Part shown: positions 1-6,391 of the stretch, in pieces
Layout: each line of letters starts with the position of its first letter
Numbering within the stretch: position 1 is the stretch's first letter
DNA from: Flavobacteriales bacterium
GTDB lineage: Bacteria; Bacteroidota; Bacteroidia; Flavobacteriales; BACL11
Length of the DNA: 14,463 nt
Reading direction: 5' to 3'
NCBI GenBank assembly: GCA_002724895.1
Contig: PBQB01000096.1
Location: forward strand, 1 to 14,463
Program-made: the position numbers and the translations under genes
Notes under the pieces: model-generated
The model's database searches: none
What the model saw: only the letters and a program-made list of their open reading frames with translations
Told to the model about the DNA's origin: nothing

Positions 1-797
1 AATAATGCAGTAACCATTGATTGATCTGGGATACTTTCATTATTTGAAACCTTTATTGTTTTTTTATGGTGGCCGTGATCATGGTGGCCATGATCATGGT
101 GGTCGTGATCATGGTGGCCATGATCATGGTGGTCGTGATCATGGTGGCCGTGATCATGATGGCCGTGATCATCATGACAAACTTCATTATGGACCTCCCA
201 AACGCTTTGAATATCAGTCAATACTAGATTATCCATTATAGAACTAGATTGCTGTAAGATACCCACAACTTCGTAACTGTGATTATCATGAACATGCCCG
301 GATTCACCAAAACCATGAGTTCCAAAAAATTTATCACCTATTTTTAAGTTATTAACTTTTGCTACCATACTTCCCAAAACAACCTCCATAGACTTTTTCC
401 ATAATTGCCCCTCTCTTAATTTTACCTCATATAAATTAGGATACTCGTGAGTAGAACCAACGATTCTAAATCCATTATAAGAATCTCCAAATGACAAAGG
501 AATTGTAAAATCAATTATGGGACTAGTAGTTATTTTTTTTGCTTCTCCGTATAATATATTTCCTGTTGGATTGTCCAAATGATATATACTAGAAAAGATC
601 AATTGCAACGGACTTCCTTTAGCACCTATTACCATATCTATCCCTCTTAAATTATTTTTTAGGTTCTTGTCTAGCTGATTATTTAATATTAGAATCAAAG
701 ACATTATTGCTACACCAAATGTCATTAACAAAATACTTAAAGATGTGTTAAATGGATTATATATAAGATTTTTCCATGCTACTTGTCTTATATTCAT
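1..797 (-). CDS. FtsX/MacB-like ABC transporter permease with His-rich loop (partial, 3' end outside window)
   Basis: The ATG at 797..795 overlaps the TGA of the upstream ATPase gene as ATGA. The frame stays open for 265 codons to the window edge. The protein begins MNIRQVAWKNLIYNPFNTSL and has one membrane segment at about residues 16-39 (SLSILLMTFGVAIMSLILIL). This is followed by a long extracytoplasmic domain of the MacB_PCD type, with a GxDMVIGAKGSPLQL stretch at about 53-67. Residues 208-244 are a His/Asp/Gly tract in which 22 of 37 residues are His. The remaining membrane segments expected of an FtsX-fold permease lie beyond position 1. The tight linkage to a LolD/MacB-like ATPase and a Zur-like regulator suggests metal handling, probably zinc, at the periplasmic face. 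That role is inference; the fold assignment is firmer. It could instead be a lipoprotein-release permease whose His tract only buffers metal. Confidence 0.82.
   Translation of the reverse strand, partial: MNIRQVAWKNLIYNPFNTSLSILLMTFGVAIMSLILILNNQLDKNLKNNLRGIDMVIGAKGSPLQLIFSSIYHLDNPTGNILYGEAKKITTSPIIDFTIPLSFGDSYNGFRIVGSTHEYPNLYEVKLREGQLWKKSMEVVLGSMVAKVNNLKIGDKFFGTHGFGESGHVHDNHSYEVVGILQQSSSIMDNLVLTDIQSVWEVHNEVCHDDHGHHDHGHHDHDHHDHGHHDHDHHDHGHHDHGHHKKTIKVSNNESIPDQSMVTAL
66..176 (-). repeat. 15-bp tandem repeat encoding His-rich (HHDHG/D) metal-binding tract
   Basis: On the minus strand the unit is CAY CAT GAT CAY GRC, giving His-His-Asp-His-Gly or His-His-Asp-His-Asp. Six full units are flanked by a degenerate first unit (His-Asp-Asp-His-Gly) and a terminal His-His. 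Units alternate in part between the Gly and Asp versions, giving a 30-bp higher-order period. The tract stays in the reading frame of the permease. Such runs are typical of zinc or nickel binding loops. The near identity of the units suggests recent expansion by slippage or recombination, and any change of one unit keeps the frame. Confidence 0.93.
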
Positions 798-1420
798 AAT
801 GTTATTGATTTTTTAAACTCTCTTTTAAGCCTTCTATCATGAGTAATTATTATTAATTTAGATTGGAACAAATTAGCTTGTTCTTTAAGTATTTTAATTG
901 TTTTCTTACAGTTATCATCATCTAAGCTAGAAGTAGGTTCATCTGCTAAAATTAAATCTGGCTTTTTAACTACTGCTAGCGCAATAGCTGCTCTTTGTTG
1001 TTCACCTTGACTTAACTCATTAGGATAAGAATGAATCTTGTTAAATAAGCCAATGTCTTTAAGTATATGTATCGCTAAATCTTCATTTTTATTACTTTTT
1101 GATAGATATAAAGTAAGAAGAAGATTTTCTAAAATAGTTAATGTTTGAACAAAATATGGTTGTTGAAATATCATTCCAATTTGTCTCCCTCTAAACAAAT
1201 CTAATTCTTTTATAGAAAAATTTTTGTACCCATTTCCATTTAACTCTATTTCACCTGACTTTGGAATTAATAATCCAGCTAAAATTTGAATAAATGTAGT
1301 TTTTCCTACACCTGAGTTTCCAAGAACTAATAAACTTTCTGCTTTTTTTAAATTAATATCAGGAAAGACTAATTCATTCTTTCCGTCATATGTAAAAGTA
1401 ATTGATTTTGATTTTAACAT
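794..1420 (-). CDS. ABC transporter ATP-binding protein, LolD/MacB type
   Basis: This 208-residue cytoplasmic ATPase would power the adjacent FtsX-like permease. All nucleotide-binding motifs are visible: Walker A GNSGVGKTT (34-42), Q-loop IFQQP (84-88), signature LSQGEQQR (136-143), Walker B LILADE (156-161) and the switch His in IITHD (His194). The length is normal for the LolD/MacB ATPase group, which works with FtsX-fold permeases and usually drives mechanotransmission or release rather than classical import. It starts 5 nt after the regulator gene and overlaps the permease start by ATGA, so the three are surely co-transcribed. The family is certain. The substrate is inferred to be metal-related from the regulator and the His-rich permease. 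Confidence 0.9.
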   Translation of the reverse strand: MLKSKSITFTYDGKNELVFPDINLKKAESLLVLGNSGVGKTTFIQILAGLLIPKSGEIELNGNGYKNFSIKELDLFRGRQIGMIFQQPYFVQTLTILENLLLTLYLSKSNKNEDLAIHILKDIGLFNKIHSYPNELSQGEQQRAAIALAVVKKPDLILADEPTSSLDDDNCKKTIKILKEQANLFQSKLIIITHDRRLKREFKKSITL

Positions 1421-1425
1421 ATATT

Positions 1426-1845
1426 TTATGATAATTCAGTGCACTTAGCACAATAACCTTCAAGTGTTATATTTAATTTTTTTACTTTAAATCCTTTTAA
1501 TGATGAGAAATTTGGATTTTTTAAATAGTCCAAACAAAACGTTTCATTACATGAATAGCATACAAAATGACTGTGGTTGGAATAATTAGAATTACATGTT
1601 TTATTTTTAGATATAGCATATTTCTTAATAAAATTTTTGTCTGGAACCCTATGAATTAAATCCTTTTTCTCAAAGTCTTTTAAAGCCCTGTAAATTGTAA
1701 CTTTATTAATTGAATTTGAATAATAGTCTAAAATTTCATCTACTGAAAAAGATTTATTTGATGAATAAAATAAATTTATTAAATTTATTCTAAACTTTGT
1801 TTTACTTATTCCATTTTTGGATAAAATTAATGCATAATCTATCAT
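1426..1845 (-). CDS. Fur-family metalloregulator, Zur-like
   Basis: From the chosen start (MIDYALILSKNG) the protein has 139 residues, normal for the Fur family. The N-terminal half is a winged helix, with recognition-helix pattern NKVTIYRALKDFEKKDLIHR at about 47-66. The C-terminal half carries metal sites: HSHFVC (His91, His93), CYSC (Cys96, Cys99) and CAKC (Cys132, Cys135), the two CxxC pairs that form a structural zinc site. The product should be a zinc-responsive repressor of its own operon and of the divergent MerC gene. Zur rather than Fur or PerR is inferred from the MerC and His-rich neighbours. A longer frame begins with TTG at 1890, but that lies at the -33 side of the predicted promoter, whose -7 box is at 1864-1871. 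An ATG at 1854 is the other plausible start. Confidence 0.85.
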   Translation of the reverse strand: MIDYALILSKNGISKTKFRINLINLFYSSNKSFSVDEILDYYSNSINKVTIYRALKDFEKKDLIHRVPDKNFIKKYAISKNKTCNSNYSNHSHFVCYSCNETFCLDYLKNPNFSSLKGFKVKKLNITLEGYCAKCTELS

Positions 1846-1863
1846 ATGTATCATTTTCTTATG

Positions 1864-1871
1864 CAAATTTA
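1864..1871 (-). promoter_or_regulatory. Bacteroidota -7 box TAAATTTG for the zur-like operon
   Basis: Matches TAnnTTTG on the minus strand. A TTG at 1890..1888 lies 16 nt upstream, somewhat short for a -33 element. Transcription would begin close to the ATG codons at 1854 and 1845, which argues against the longer TTG-initiated frame. Confidence 0.55.
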
Positions 1872-1875
1872 AAAT

Positions 1876-1900
1876 ATAAAAGCAAATCAATTGCGTTAAT
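1876..1900. promoter_or_regulatory. Imperfect dyad, candidate Zur operator between divergent promoters
   Basis: The core is GCAAAT-C-AATTGC (1882-1894). When extended, 9 of 12 position pairs are complementary around the centre at 1888. It covers the TTG (-33) elements of both divergent promoters, where a repressor would block both. Being an operator is inference; no experimentally known consensus was matched. Confidence 0.4.
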
Positions 1901-1919
1901 GAAAAATAGTTTATTTTTG
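1891..1919 (+). promoter_or_regulatory. Promoter for the MerC-domain gene (TTG-18-TATTTTTG)
   Basis: TTG at 1891-1893 and TATTTTTG at 1912-1919, separated by 18 nt, fit the Bacteroidota -33/-7 pattern. This is the best-formed promoter in the window. It implies a leader of roughly 15-20 nt before the ATG at 1942. Confidence 0.6.
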
Positions 1920-1941
1920 TTGAGATTTTTTTAAAGAAAAA

Positions 1942-2343
1942 ATGAATAAATTAGCATTATCACATGACAGTATAGGAATCATTGCAAGTAGTTTATGTAT
2001 GATTCATTGTATTGGAACACCGTTTCTATTTATCGCTAAGGCCTGCTCTACAGCATGTTGTGCTGATACACCGTTATGGTGGCAAGCAATTGACTATATT
2101 TTTTTATTTATTTCATTTATAGCAATTTATTATACAACAAAAAATACATCAAATAAATGGATAGCACCATCCCTATGGTTATCATGGTTTATTTTATCTC
2201 TTACAATATTAAATCATTCGTTCCAACTGATCAATTTACCTAATAATTTTATTTATTTTCCTGCCGGATTAATTATTGTTTTACATTTTTATAATTTAAA
2301 ATACTGCAATTGTCAAGAAAAAGAATGTTGCACAATGAGTTAG
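1942..2343 (+). CDS. MerC-domain integral membrane protein
   Basis: This small 133-residue protein has about four hydrophobic segments (roughly 11-32, 48-65, 73-92, 100-117). The first has the MerC-type cysteines in SSLCMIHCIGTPFLF (Cys19, His22, Cys23). A second cluster follows (Cys35, Cys39, Cys40), and the cytoplasmic-side tail holds Cys122, Cys124, Cys129 and Cys130. MerC was first known as a mercuric-ion uptake protein, but no mer genes are present. Standing divergent from a Zur-like gene, it more likely serves zinc or other soft-metal transport or sensing. The family is well supported, the metal is inferred. Its stop lies 20 bp from the convergent hydrolase stop, with no GC-rich hairpin between them. 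Confidence 0.85.
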   Translation: MNKLALSHDSIGIIASSLCMIHCIGTPFLFIAKACSTACCADTPLWWQAIDYIFLFISFIAIYYTTKNTSNKWIAPSLWLSWFILSLTILNHSFQLINLPNNFIYFPAGLIIVLHFYNLKYCNCQEKECCTMS

Positions 2344-2363
2344 TATATTTATATAACTTCTTC

Positions 2364-3353
2364 TTATAAAGTCATCTTTTTCTCATAACTACCATCGTTG
2401 TAAATATAAATTAATATTCTACTATTAGAAAACTTTGTTTTTCTCCCATATAAATCTCTAATCTCTATAATTTCTTTTGAGTAAGATTTATTTGACTCGT
2501 AAATGTTAGTAAACAAATTGCTACATACAACATTTGTTGTATAAGATGAAGATGTTATAGGTTGCTCTAATAAAAGAGGACAATAGCAACTATCTGTTAC
2601 TAGAAATGTATTTAACCATGCTAGAACTCTCGCTCCCACTTCCCCATTTCCTGCATAAGGTCCACTAATAGCATCATGACTGGCAAAAGCTACTTCATAT
2701 TTCAACTTTTTTGTAGTCATTGGAGTTAAATTATATTGAATATCTGCATGTAAAAAAGGTGGAGCAATAGCATCAAGTTGTCCACTAATAATAATAAGGG
2801 GGACTGTATGTTCTAAATCTGAGGCTGTTACATTTTCTAGCCAAGGATACAATGCAACAACAGCCTTTAAACTTGGATCAACTTTTGCTAACAGTTGAGC
2901 CCCTCCACCTCCTTTTGAAAACCCTCCAACAGCAATAGAAGATGTATCTAACTTTCCAAATAATGGAGAAGCTATTCTTTGATTTTCTTGCTTTAAAGAT
3001 ATTATTGCATCAAACAACGCATCTCTTCTTTGAACATGTGTATCGGTTAGTGAATTTGTACCTATAGTCATAGTTATAATACCATGTGAAGCAAAAAATG
3101 GACCCCAATTTTGGATTGTAAGTTCTGTATTCATAAATCCAGGAACCAAAACAATACTTGAAAGATTATTTTGATTTATTGGATAATATATTGTTGCACC
3201 GTTATAATCCGTACCATTTCTAAGACCCATACTTTCATTTATTTCACTTATCTGTAATGGACCTATATTAATTAAAGATTGCATTTGTAAAGAATCACAT
3301 ACCTGACCAAAAAATAAGATTGGAAAAAATAGAAAAGTATACAAAATCCTCAT
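2364..3353 (-). CDS. Secreted PETase-like (polyesterase-type) alpha/beta hydrolase
   Basis: A 329-residue protein with a signal peptide at about 1-16 (MRILYTFLFFPILFFG). Its core resembles the cutinase/PETase group throughout: VPGF (70-73, oxyanion region), NWGPFFASHG (82-91), nucleophile motif GFSKGGGG (144-151, Ser146), YPW (169-171), acid in GQLDAIAP (Asp194) and base in ASHD (His226). By visual alignment with Ideonella PETase, the Trp of GWSMG is Phe145, the Met is Lys147, the Trp of the APW motif is kept (Trp171), and the active-site disulfide pair is absent (Gly191, Ala228). Cys256, Cys258 and Cys277 could form the C-terminal disulfide. Residues 296-329 (EIRDLYGRKTKF...YIYNDGSYEKKMTL) resemble a short C-terminal tail common on exported flavobacterial proteins. 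It is an esterase with good confidence; activity on polyesters is unproven, and lipids or cutin-like esters are alternatives. Confidence 0.85.
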   Translation of the reverse strand: MRILYTFLFFPILFFGQVCDSLQMQSLINIGPLQISEINESMGLRNGTDYNGATIYYPINQNNLSSIVLVPGFMNTELTIQNWGPFFASHGIITMTIGTNSLTDTHVQRRDALFDAIISLKQENQRIASPLFGKLDTSSIAVGGFSKGGGGAQLLAKVDPSLKAVVALYPWLENVTASDLEHTVPLIIISGQLDAIAPPFLHADIQYNLTPMTTKKLKYEVAFASHDAISGPYAGNGEVGARVLAWLNTFLVTDSCYCPLLLEQPITSSSYTTNVVCSNLFTNIYESNKSYSKEIIEIRDLYGRKTKFSNSRILIYIYNDGSYEKKMTL

Positions 3354-3357
3354 ATCA

Positions 3358-3365
3358 CAAAGTTA
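3358..3365 (-). promoter_or_regulatory. -7 box TAACTTTG upstream of the PETase-like gene
   Basis: Matches TAnnTTTG and ends only 4 nt before the ATG at 3353, so the transcript would be leaderless or nearly so. No clear TTG lies at -33. Confidence 0.45.
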
Positions 3366-3429
3366 AAAATATTTGAATTAAGTTATTTTGTTACATTATT
3401 TATATTAAAAGCAATAATAATGATTTTAT

Positions 3430-3437
3430 TAATTTTG
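3430..3437 (+). promoter_or_regulatory. -7 box TAATTTTG upstream of the DoxX-like gene
   Basis: Matches TAnnTTTG and ends 5 nt before the ATG at 3443, implying leaderless transcription. No clear TTG lies at -33. Confidence 0.45.
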
Positions 3438-3442
3438 AATAT

Positions 3443-3886
3443 ATGTTCATAATTAAAAACATCACAATTTATTGCTTAGCAACACTTTATATTGTAATTG
3501 GAATTAAACATTTTACAGAGACTGAATTTTTCATAAAAATTATTCCCTCATATTTAAATTATAAAAAAGAACTTGTAATTATAAGTGGAGTAATAGAAAT
3601 AATTTTAGGATTTTTATTGTTTTTTAAGTTTACTAGAAAAATAGCAAGCTGGGGAATAATATTACTATTACTGGCAGTATTTCCTGCAAATATTTATCTA
3701 TACACATCTGATTTTGCAAGAGAAAGCCTATCAATCTCTAAGACTCAAGCATTAGTAAGAATGCCATTTCAAATACCTCTAATTGTCATAGCTTATTGGC
3801 ATTCACAACAAAAAAGCTCAAAAAAATTCTCTATTATTTGTTGTATATTATTTTTCCCAACAATATTTTATTTTATTTCTATATAA
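3443..3886 (+). CDS. DoxX/MauE-like small membrane protein
   Basis: A 147-residue, strongly hydrophobic protein with four or five predicted membrane helices (about 7-21, 44-61, 66-86, 107-120, 129-146). It has the usual features of bacterial DoxX-like proteins: a first helix ending in GIKHF, a second helix rich in Gly/Glu (SGVIEIILG, 48-56), PANIY after helix 3 (81-85), and RMPFQIPLIVIAYWH (106-120). Members are often linked to oxidative stress or quinone chemistry, but no specific role can be read here. The last hydrophobic segment contains CC (133-134) and may be an extra C-terminal helix. It stands alone between a divergent hydrolase gene and a downstream methyltransferase gene with its own -7 box. 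Confidence 0.72.
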   Translation: MFIIKNITIYCLATLYIVIGIKHFTETEFFIKIIPSYLNYKKELVIISGVIEIILGFLLFFKFTRKIASWGIILLLLAVFPANIYLYTSDFARESLSISKTQALVRMPFQIPLIVIAYWHSQQKSSKKFSIICCILFFPTIFYFISI

Positions 3887-3896
3887 AATATAATAG

Positions 3897-3904
3897 TAAT
3901 TTTG
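3897..3904 (+). promoter_or_regulatory. -7 box TAATTTTG upstream of the methyltransferase gene
   Basis: Matches TAnnTTTG, 29 nt before the ATG at 3934, just after the end of the DoxX-like gene. It suggests independent transcription. No TTG at -33 spacing. Confidence 0.4.
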
Positions 3905-3933
3905 TATGGCATTTTTATTAGTAATTAAGAGAT

Positions 3934-4716
3934 ATGGATTTTGAAGATTTTGTAAATGAAAATCAAAAAACTTGGAACAAATGGACTCCTACTCATATAA
4001 ATTCTAAATTTTATAACAATGAAGAATTTAAAATGACAGGAAATTCTCTTCATTCTATCGAACTAAACGCATTAAATAATATTAAAAACAAAACATTACT
4101 TCACCTACAGTGTCACTTCGGTCAAGATAGTATTTCTCTTGCTAAAAAAGGAGCAAATGTAACTGCAGTAGATTTTTCTTCAGCTTCAATTAATGAGGCA
4201 AAAAAACTATCAAAATTAATGGGGATTAAAGTAAATTTTATTTTAGATAATATTTTAAACTTTGAAATAAATCAAAAATTTGATTTAGTATTTAGCTCAT
4301 ATGGGGTTGTTGGTTGGCTGCCAGATTTAGATAGATGGGCAAAAACAATTTCAAAACATTTAAAAAAAGGAGGGGTTTTTGTATTAACAGAATTTCATCC
4401 CTTTTATGAAATGATTAAAGACAAGGGAAATAATTATTTTTATACAAAAAAACCAGAAATAGAAATTAAACATGGTTCATATGTAGATAGTAATAATAAT
4501 TTTAAAACAAAAACATTTTTTTGGAATCACTCATTAACAGATATTTTTGGATCTTTAGAAGCAAATGGTATGAAATTATGTTTGTTTGAAGAGTTTAATT
4601 ATTGTCCGTTTCCACTTCCAAATATGATTAAAATAGATGACAAAAAATATTTATTACAAAAAAGAGCAAAATTAAGCACACCCTACATTTTCAATCTTAA
4701 AGCAGAAAAAAAATAA
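3934..4716 (+). CDS. Class I SAM-dependent methyltransferase
   Basis: A 260-residue cytoplasmic protein without signal peptide. The Rossmann SAM-binding motif I is LLHLQCHFGQDSISLA (55-70), the ribose-binding acidic residue is Asp80 in VTAVDFS, and the post-motif FDLVFSSYGVVGWLPDL (116-132) is the motif-IV region. It is followed by HLKKGGVFVLTEFHP (142-156), the helix-strand seen before the active-site loop. The LQCHFGQDS form of motif I is frequent in bacterial Methyltransf_25/11-like proteins annotated only as class I methyltransferases. The substrate is unknown; the C-terminal part (160-260) gives no recognisable clue. The gene ends 1 bp from the convergent dioxygenase gene, so the two share a terminal region with no visible hairpin. 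Confidence 0.82.
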   Translation: MDFEDFVNENQKTWNKWTPTHINSKFYNNEEFKMTGNSLHSIELNALNNIKNKTLLHLQCHFGQDSISLAKKGANVTAVDFSSASINEAKKLSKLMGIKVNFILDNILNFEINQKFDLVFSSYGVVGWLPDLDRWAKTISKHLKKGGVFVLTEFHPFYEMIKDKGNNYFYTKKPEIEIKHGSYVDSNNNFKTKTFFWNHSLTDIFGSLEANGMKLCLFEEFNYCPFPLPNMIKIDDKKYLLQKRAKLSTPYIFNLKAEKK

Positions 4717-4717
4717 T

Positions 4718-5668
4718 TTAATTTTTAATTACTTTAATATAATGCACCTGTAAATCATTTATTGATAAGCAAATAAAATAATGACCACTTTTAATATTGT
4801 TCTTGGGATTCCAAATTAATTTATACTTGTTTGGTTGTAGTTTTTTTTGTTGAAGAAGTTCAACTAATTTACCTTCTAAATCAAAAATCTGAATTTTAAC
4901 GTCTGAACTTTTAAAAATAGCATAATTAATTTCTAAAAAATTAATAAAAGGATTTGGATTTGCTCTATATAAAATTCCTTTGTCTAAATATAGATTTTCA
5001 GTATCAACAGTTGTCCCAGCTCCATTAATTACAATATCCCAATTTCCCTCAAGTATACCATTTGAGTTTTGTACTAGAGGAATTATTCTATTTGTTGCAT
5101 CAAATGTTCCACTGGTTACTGATGCAGCCGCATCTGAAGAAATATATGGATCTGATTGAAAATAGAGTTGAGTGATTAATGGTGGGAAACCTGGAGGTGT
5201 TATTTTAAAGTGGATATGAGAAGGCCTGTTTGTATTACCGTTTAAATAAAAACCTGGCTTAACAGTTTCAAAAATATAAAAACCTTGGCTATTTGTGAGG
5301 GTCCTTCCTCTTAAATTAAAGCCTACATTATCATACTCCCCTTCATTATTTGCATGCCATATATCTATTTCTGTATTTGGAAGAAATTCGTCACAATCTA
5401 AATTGTATACTCTCCCGCTTATTATAATGCGCTGACCAACCTCATTTGAGGAAGCTAATTGATTATTTTGTATCATCGGTGAATTAGTAGTATAAAATGG
5501 TCCTTGACCGTATAAATCCTCCGTAGATTTTGGACAATTATTTTTTTCTTTATTAAAAATTAAACTCTTTGAACTAGAAAATAATTTATTTGAAAATATA
5601 GATGTCGCTATTAATGACAATGTTGTTTTCTTAAAAAAAAACCTTCTGTTAACCTTTTTATTCTTCAT
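4718..5668 (-). CDS. Exported intradiol ring-cleavage dioxygenase-like protein with T9SS sorting domain
   Basis: A 316-residue protein in three parts. The N-terminus has a twin-arginine-like motif (NRRFFFKK, 7-14) and a hydrophobic stretch (15-31). Residues 50-215 resemble the protocatechuate 3,4-dioxygenase/catechol dioxygenase fold: YGQGPFY (53-59), DIWHANNEGEYDN (102-114), GFY (139-141) and RPSHIHFKI (148-156). The Fe(III) ligands would be Tyr112, Tyr141, His151 and His153, all present. Residues 233-316 form a T9SS type A sorting domain (NPNPF, VKIQIFDLEGKLV, final HYIKVIKN), so the enzyme should be carried across the outer membrane and attached or released there. It starts 14 bp after the TPMT-like gene and is probably co-transcribed with it. 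Extracellular intradiol-like enzymes act on catechols, but the real substrate is unknown. Confidence 0.88.
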   Translation of the reverse strand: MKNKKVNRRFFFKKTTLSLIATSIFSNKLFSSSKSLIFNKEKNNCPKSTEDLYGQGPFYTTNSPMIQNNQLASSNEVGQRIIISGRVYNLDCDEFLPNTEIDIWHANNEGEYDNVGFNLRGRTLTNSQGFYIFETVKPGFYLNGNTNRPSHIHFKITPPGFPPLITQLYFQSDPYISSDAAASVTSGTFDATNRIIPLVQNSNGILEGNWDIVINGAGTTVDTENLYLDKGILYRANPNPFINFLEINYAIFKSSDVKIQIFDLEGKLVELLQQKKLQPNKYKLIWNPKNNIKSGHYFICLSINDLQVHYIKVIKN

Positions 5669-5682
5669 TATTAATAATTTAT

Positions 5683-6282
5683 TTATTCACTATTTTGTGT
5701 TTTTATGGCAATAAAAAATAATTCTCTTTTTGATCTTTGACTGATTGAATTATAACAATTATTAAAAACTTTAAATTGAAAATAATTTGAAAACAAGTTG
5801 TAATATTCTTGTTTATTACCTCCAAAGGGAGGGCCTTCAGTTTCAAATTTTTGATTAAACAATACTCCTACTGCTTTTCCTCCTTTTTTTAATAAATCAT
5901 GTATTTTAAGAACATATTGATATCTTCTTTTTTTTTCTAAAGCACAAAAAAAAGTCTGCTCTATTATAAGATCAAATTTACCATTTAAAGAAAAAAAATC
6001 TTTATTAATAATATTATTTCTGGGAAAAGAAGGAACACGCAATTTAAAGTTTTCTAATGCTTTTGATGAATAATCTAAAATATAAACATTAGCAAAACCT
6101 TTTTTATGAAGATACTCAGCTTCATATGAATTACCACATCCAGGTATTAAAATTGTTTTTTCTTTATTTTTAAGTTGATCAAAATATTCTCTTAAAGGAT
6201 TTGATATTTTTCCGATATCCCAACCTATTGTACCACTTATATACCTATTATTCCAAAAATATTTATCTATTTTTTGCTTCAT
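5683..6282 (-). CDS. Thiopurine S-methyltransferase-like (TPMT family) SAM methyltransferase
   Basis: From the chosen ATG (MKQKIDKYFWNNRY) the protein is 199 residues. TPMT-family signatures are clear: WNNRYISGTIGWDIG near the N-terminus (10-24), motif I ILIPGCGNSYEAEYL (44-58), acidic Asp70 in YILDYS, EQTFFCALE (108-116), GPPFGG (150-155) and the closing RELFF (186-190). The family transfers methyl groups to thiol, thiocyanate, halide or tellurite/selenite acceptors; in flavobacteria the physiological substrate is unknown. A longer frame begins at the ATG at 6294, but that codon sits inside a TAnnTTTG box (6288-6295), so the inner start is preferred. It leads a two-gene operon with the dioxygenase. 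Confidence 0.85.
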   Translation of the reverse strand: MKQKIDKYFWNNRYISGTIGWDIGKISNPLREYFDQLKNKEKTILIPGCGNSYEAEYLHKKGFANVYILDYSSKALENFKLRVPSFPRNNIINKDFFSLNGKFDLIIEQTFFCALEKKRRYQYVLKIHDLLKKGGKAVGVLFNQKFETEGPPFGGNKQEYYNLFSNYFQFKVFNNCYNSISQRSKRELFFIAIKTQNSE

Positions 6283-6287
6283 TTTAA

Positions 6288-6295
6288 CAAACATA
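6288..6295 (-). promoter_or_regulatory. -7 box TATGTTTG for the TPMT-dioxygenase operon
   Basis: Matches TAnnTTTG and ends 5 nt before the ATG at 6282. It overlaps the alternative ATG at 6294, which decides the start in favour of 6282. No clear TTG at -33 spacing. Confidence 0.45.
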
Positions 6296-6373
6296 CAAAA
6301 GTCAATATATTAATTAAAATACTTTTCAATGATAAATTTAATTCTATTAGATATTTATAATATTCTATATTCT

Positions 6374-6381
6374 TAATTTTG
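6374..6381 (+). promoter_or_regulatory. -7 box TAATTTTG upstream of the MarC-family gene
   Basis: Matches TAnnTTTG, 10 nt before the ATG at 6392, so only a very short leader is expected. No obvious TTG at -33. Confidence 0.45.
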
Positions 6382-6391
6382 CAAAAAAAAA

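Noticed and set aside
66..176. Regularly spaced repeats as a possible CRISPR array
   Set aside because: The units are 15 bp, directly adjacent with no spacers, and code in frame for the permease.
17..241. Plus-strand frame rich in Gly, Arg, His and Asp
   Set aside because: It is the antisense shadow of the His-rich repeat in the minus-strand permease gene, which has a full family match and operon overlap.
1846..1890. TTG-initiated N-terminal extension of the Fur-family gene
   Set aside because: It overlaps the predicted -7 box at 1864-1871 and adds 15 residues not usual for the family.
1942..2343. Mercury resistance (mer) operon
   Set aside because: Only a MerC-domain protein is present; no merA, merT, merP or merR is seen, and the neighbour is a Fur-family regulator.
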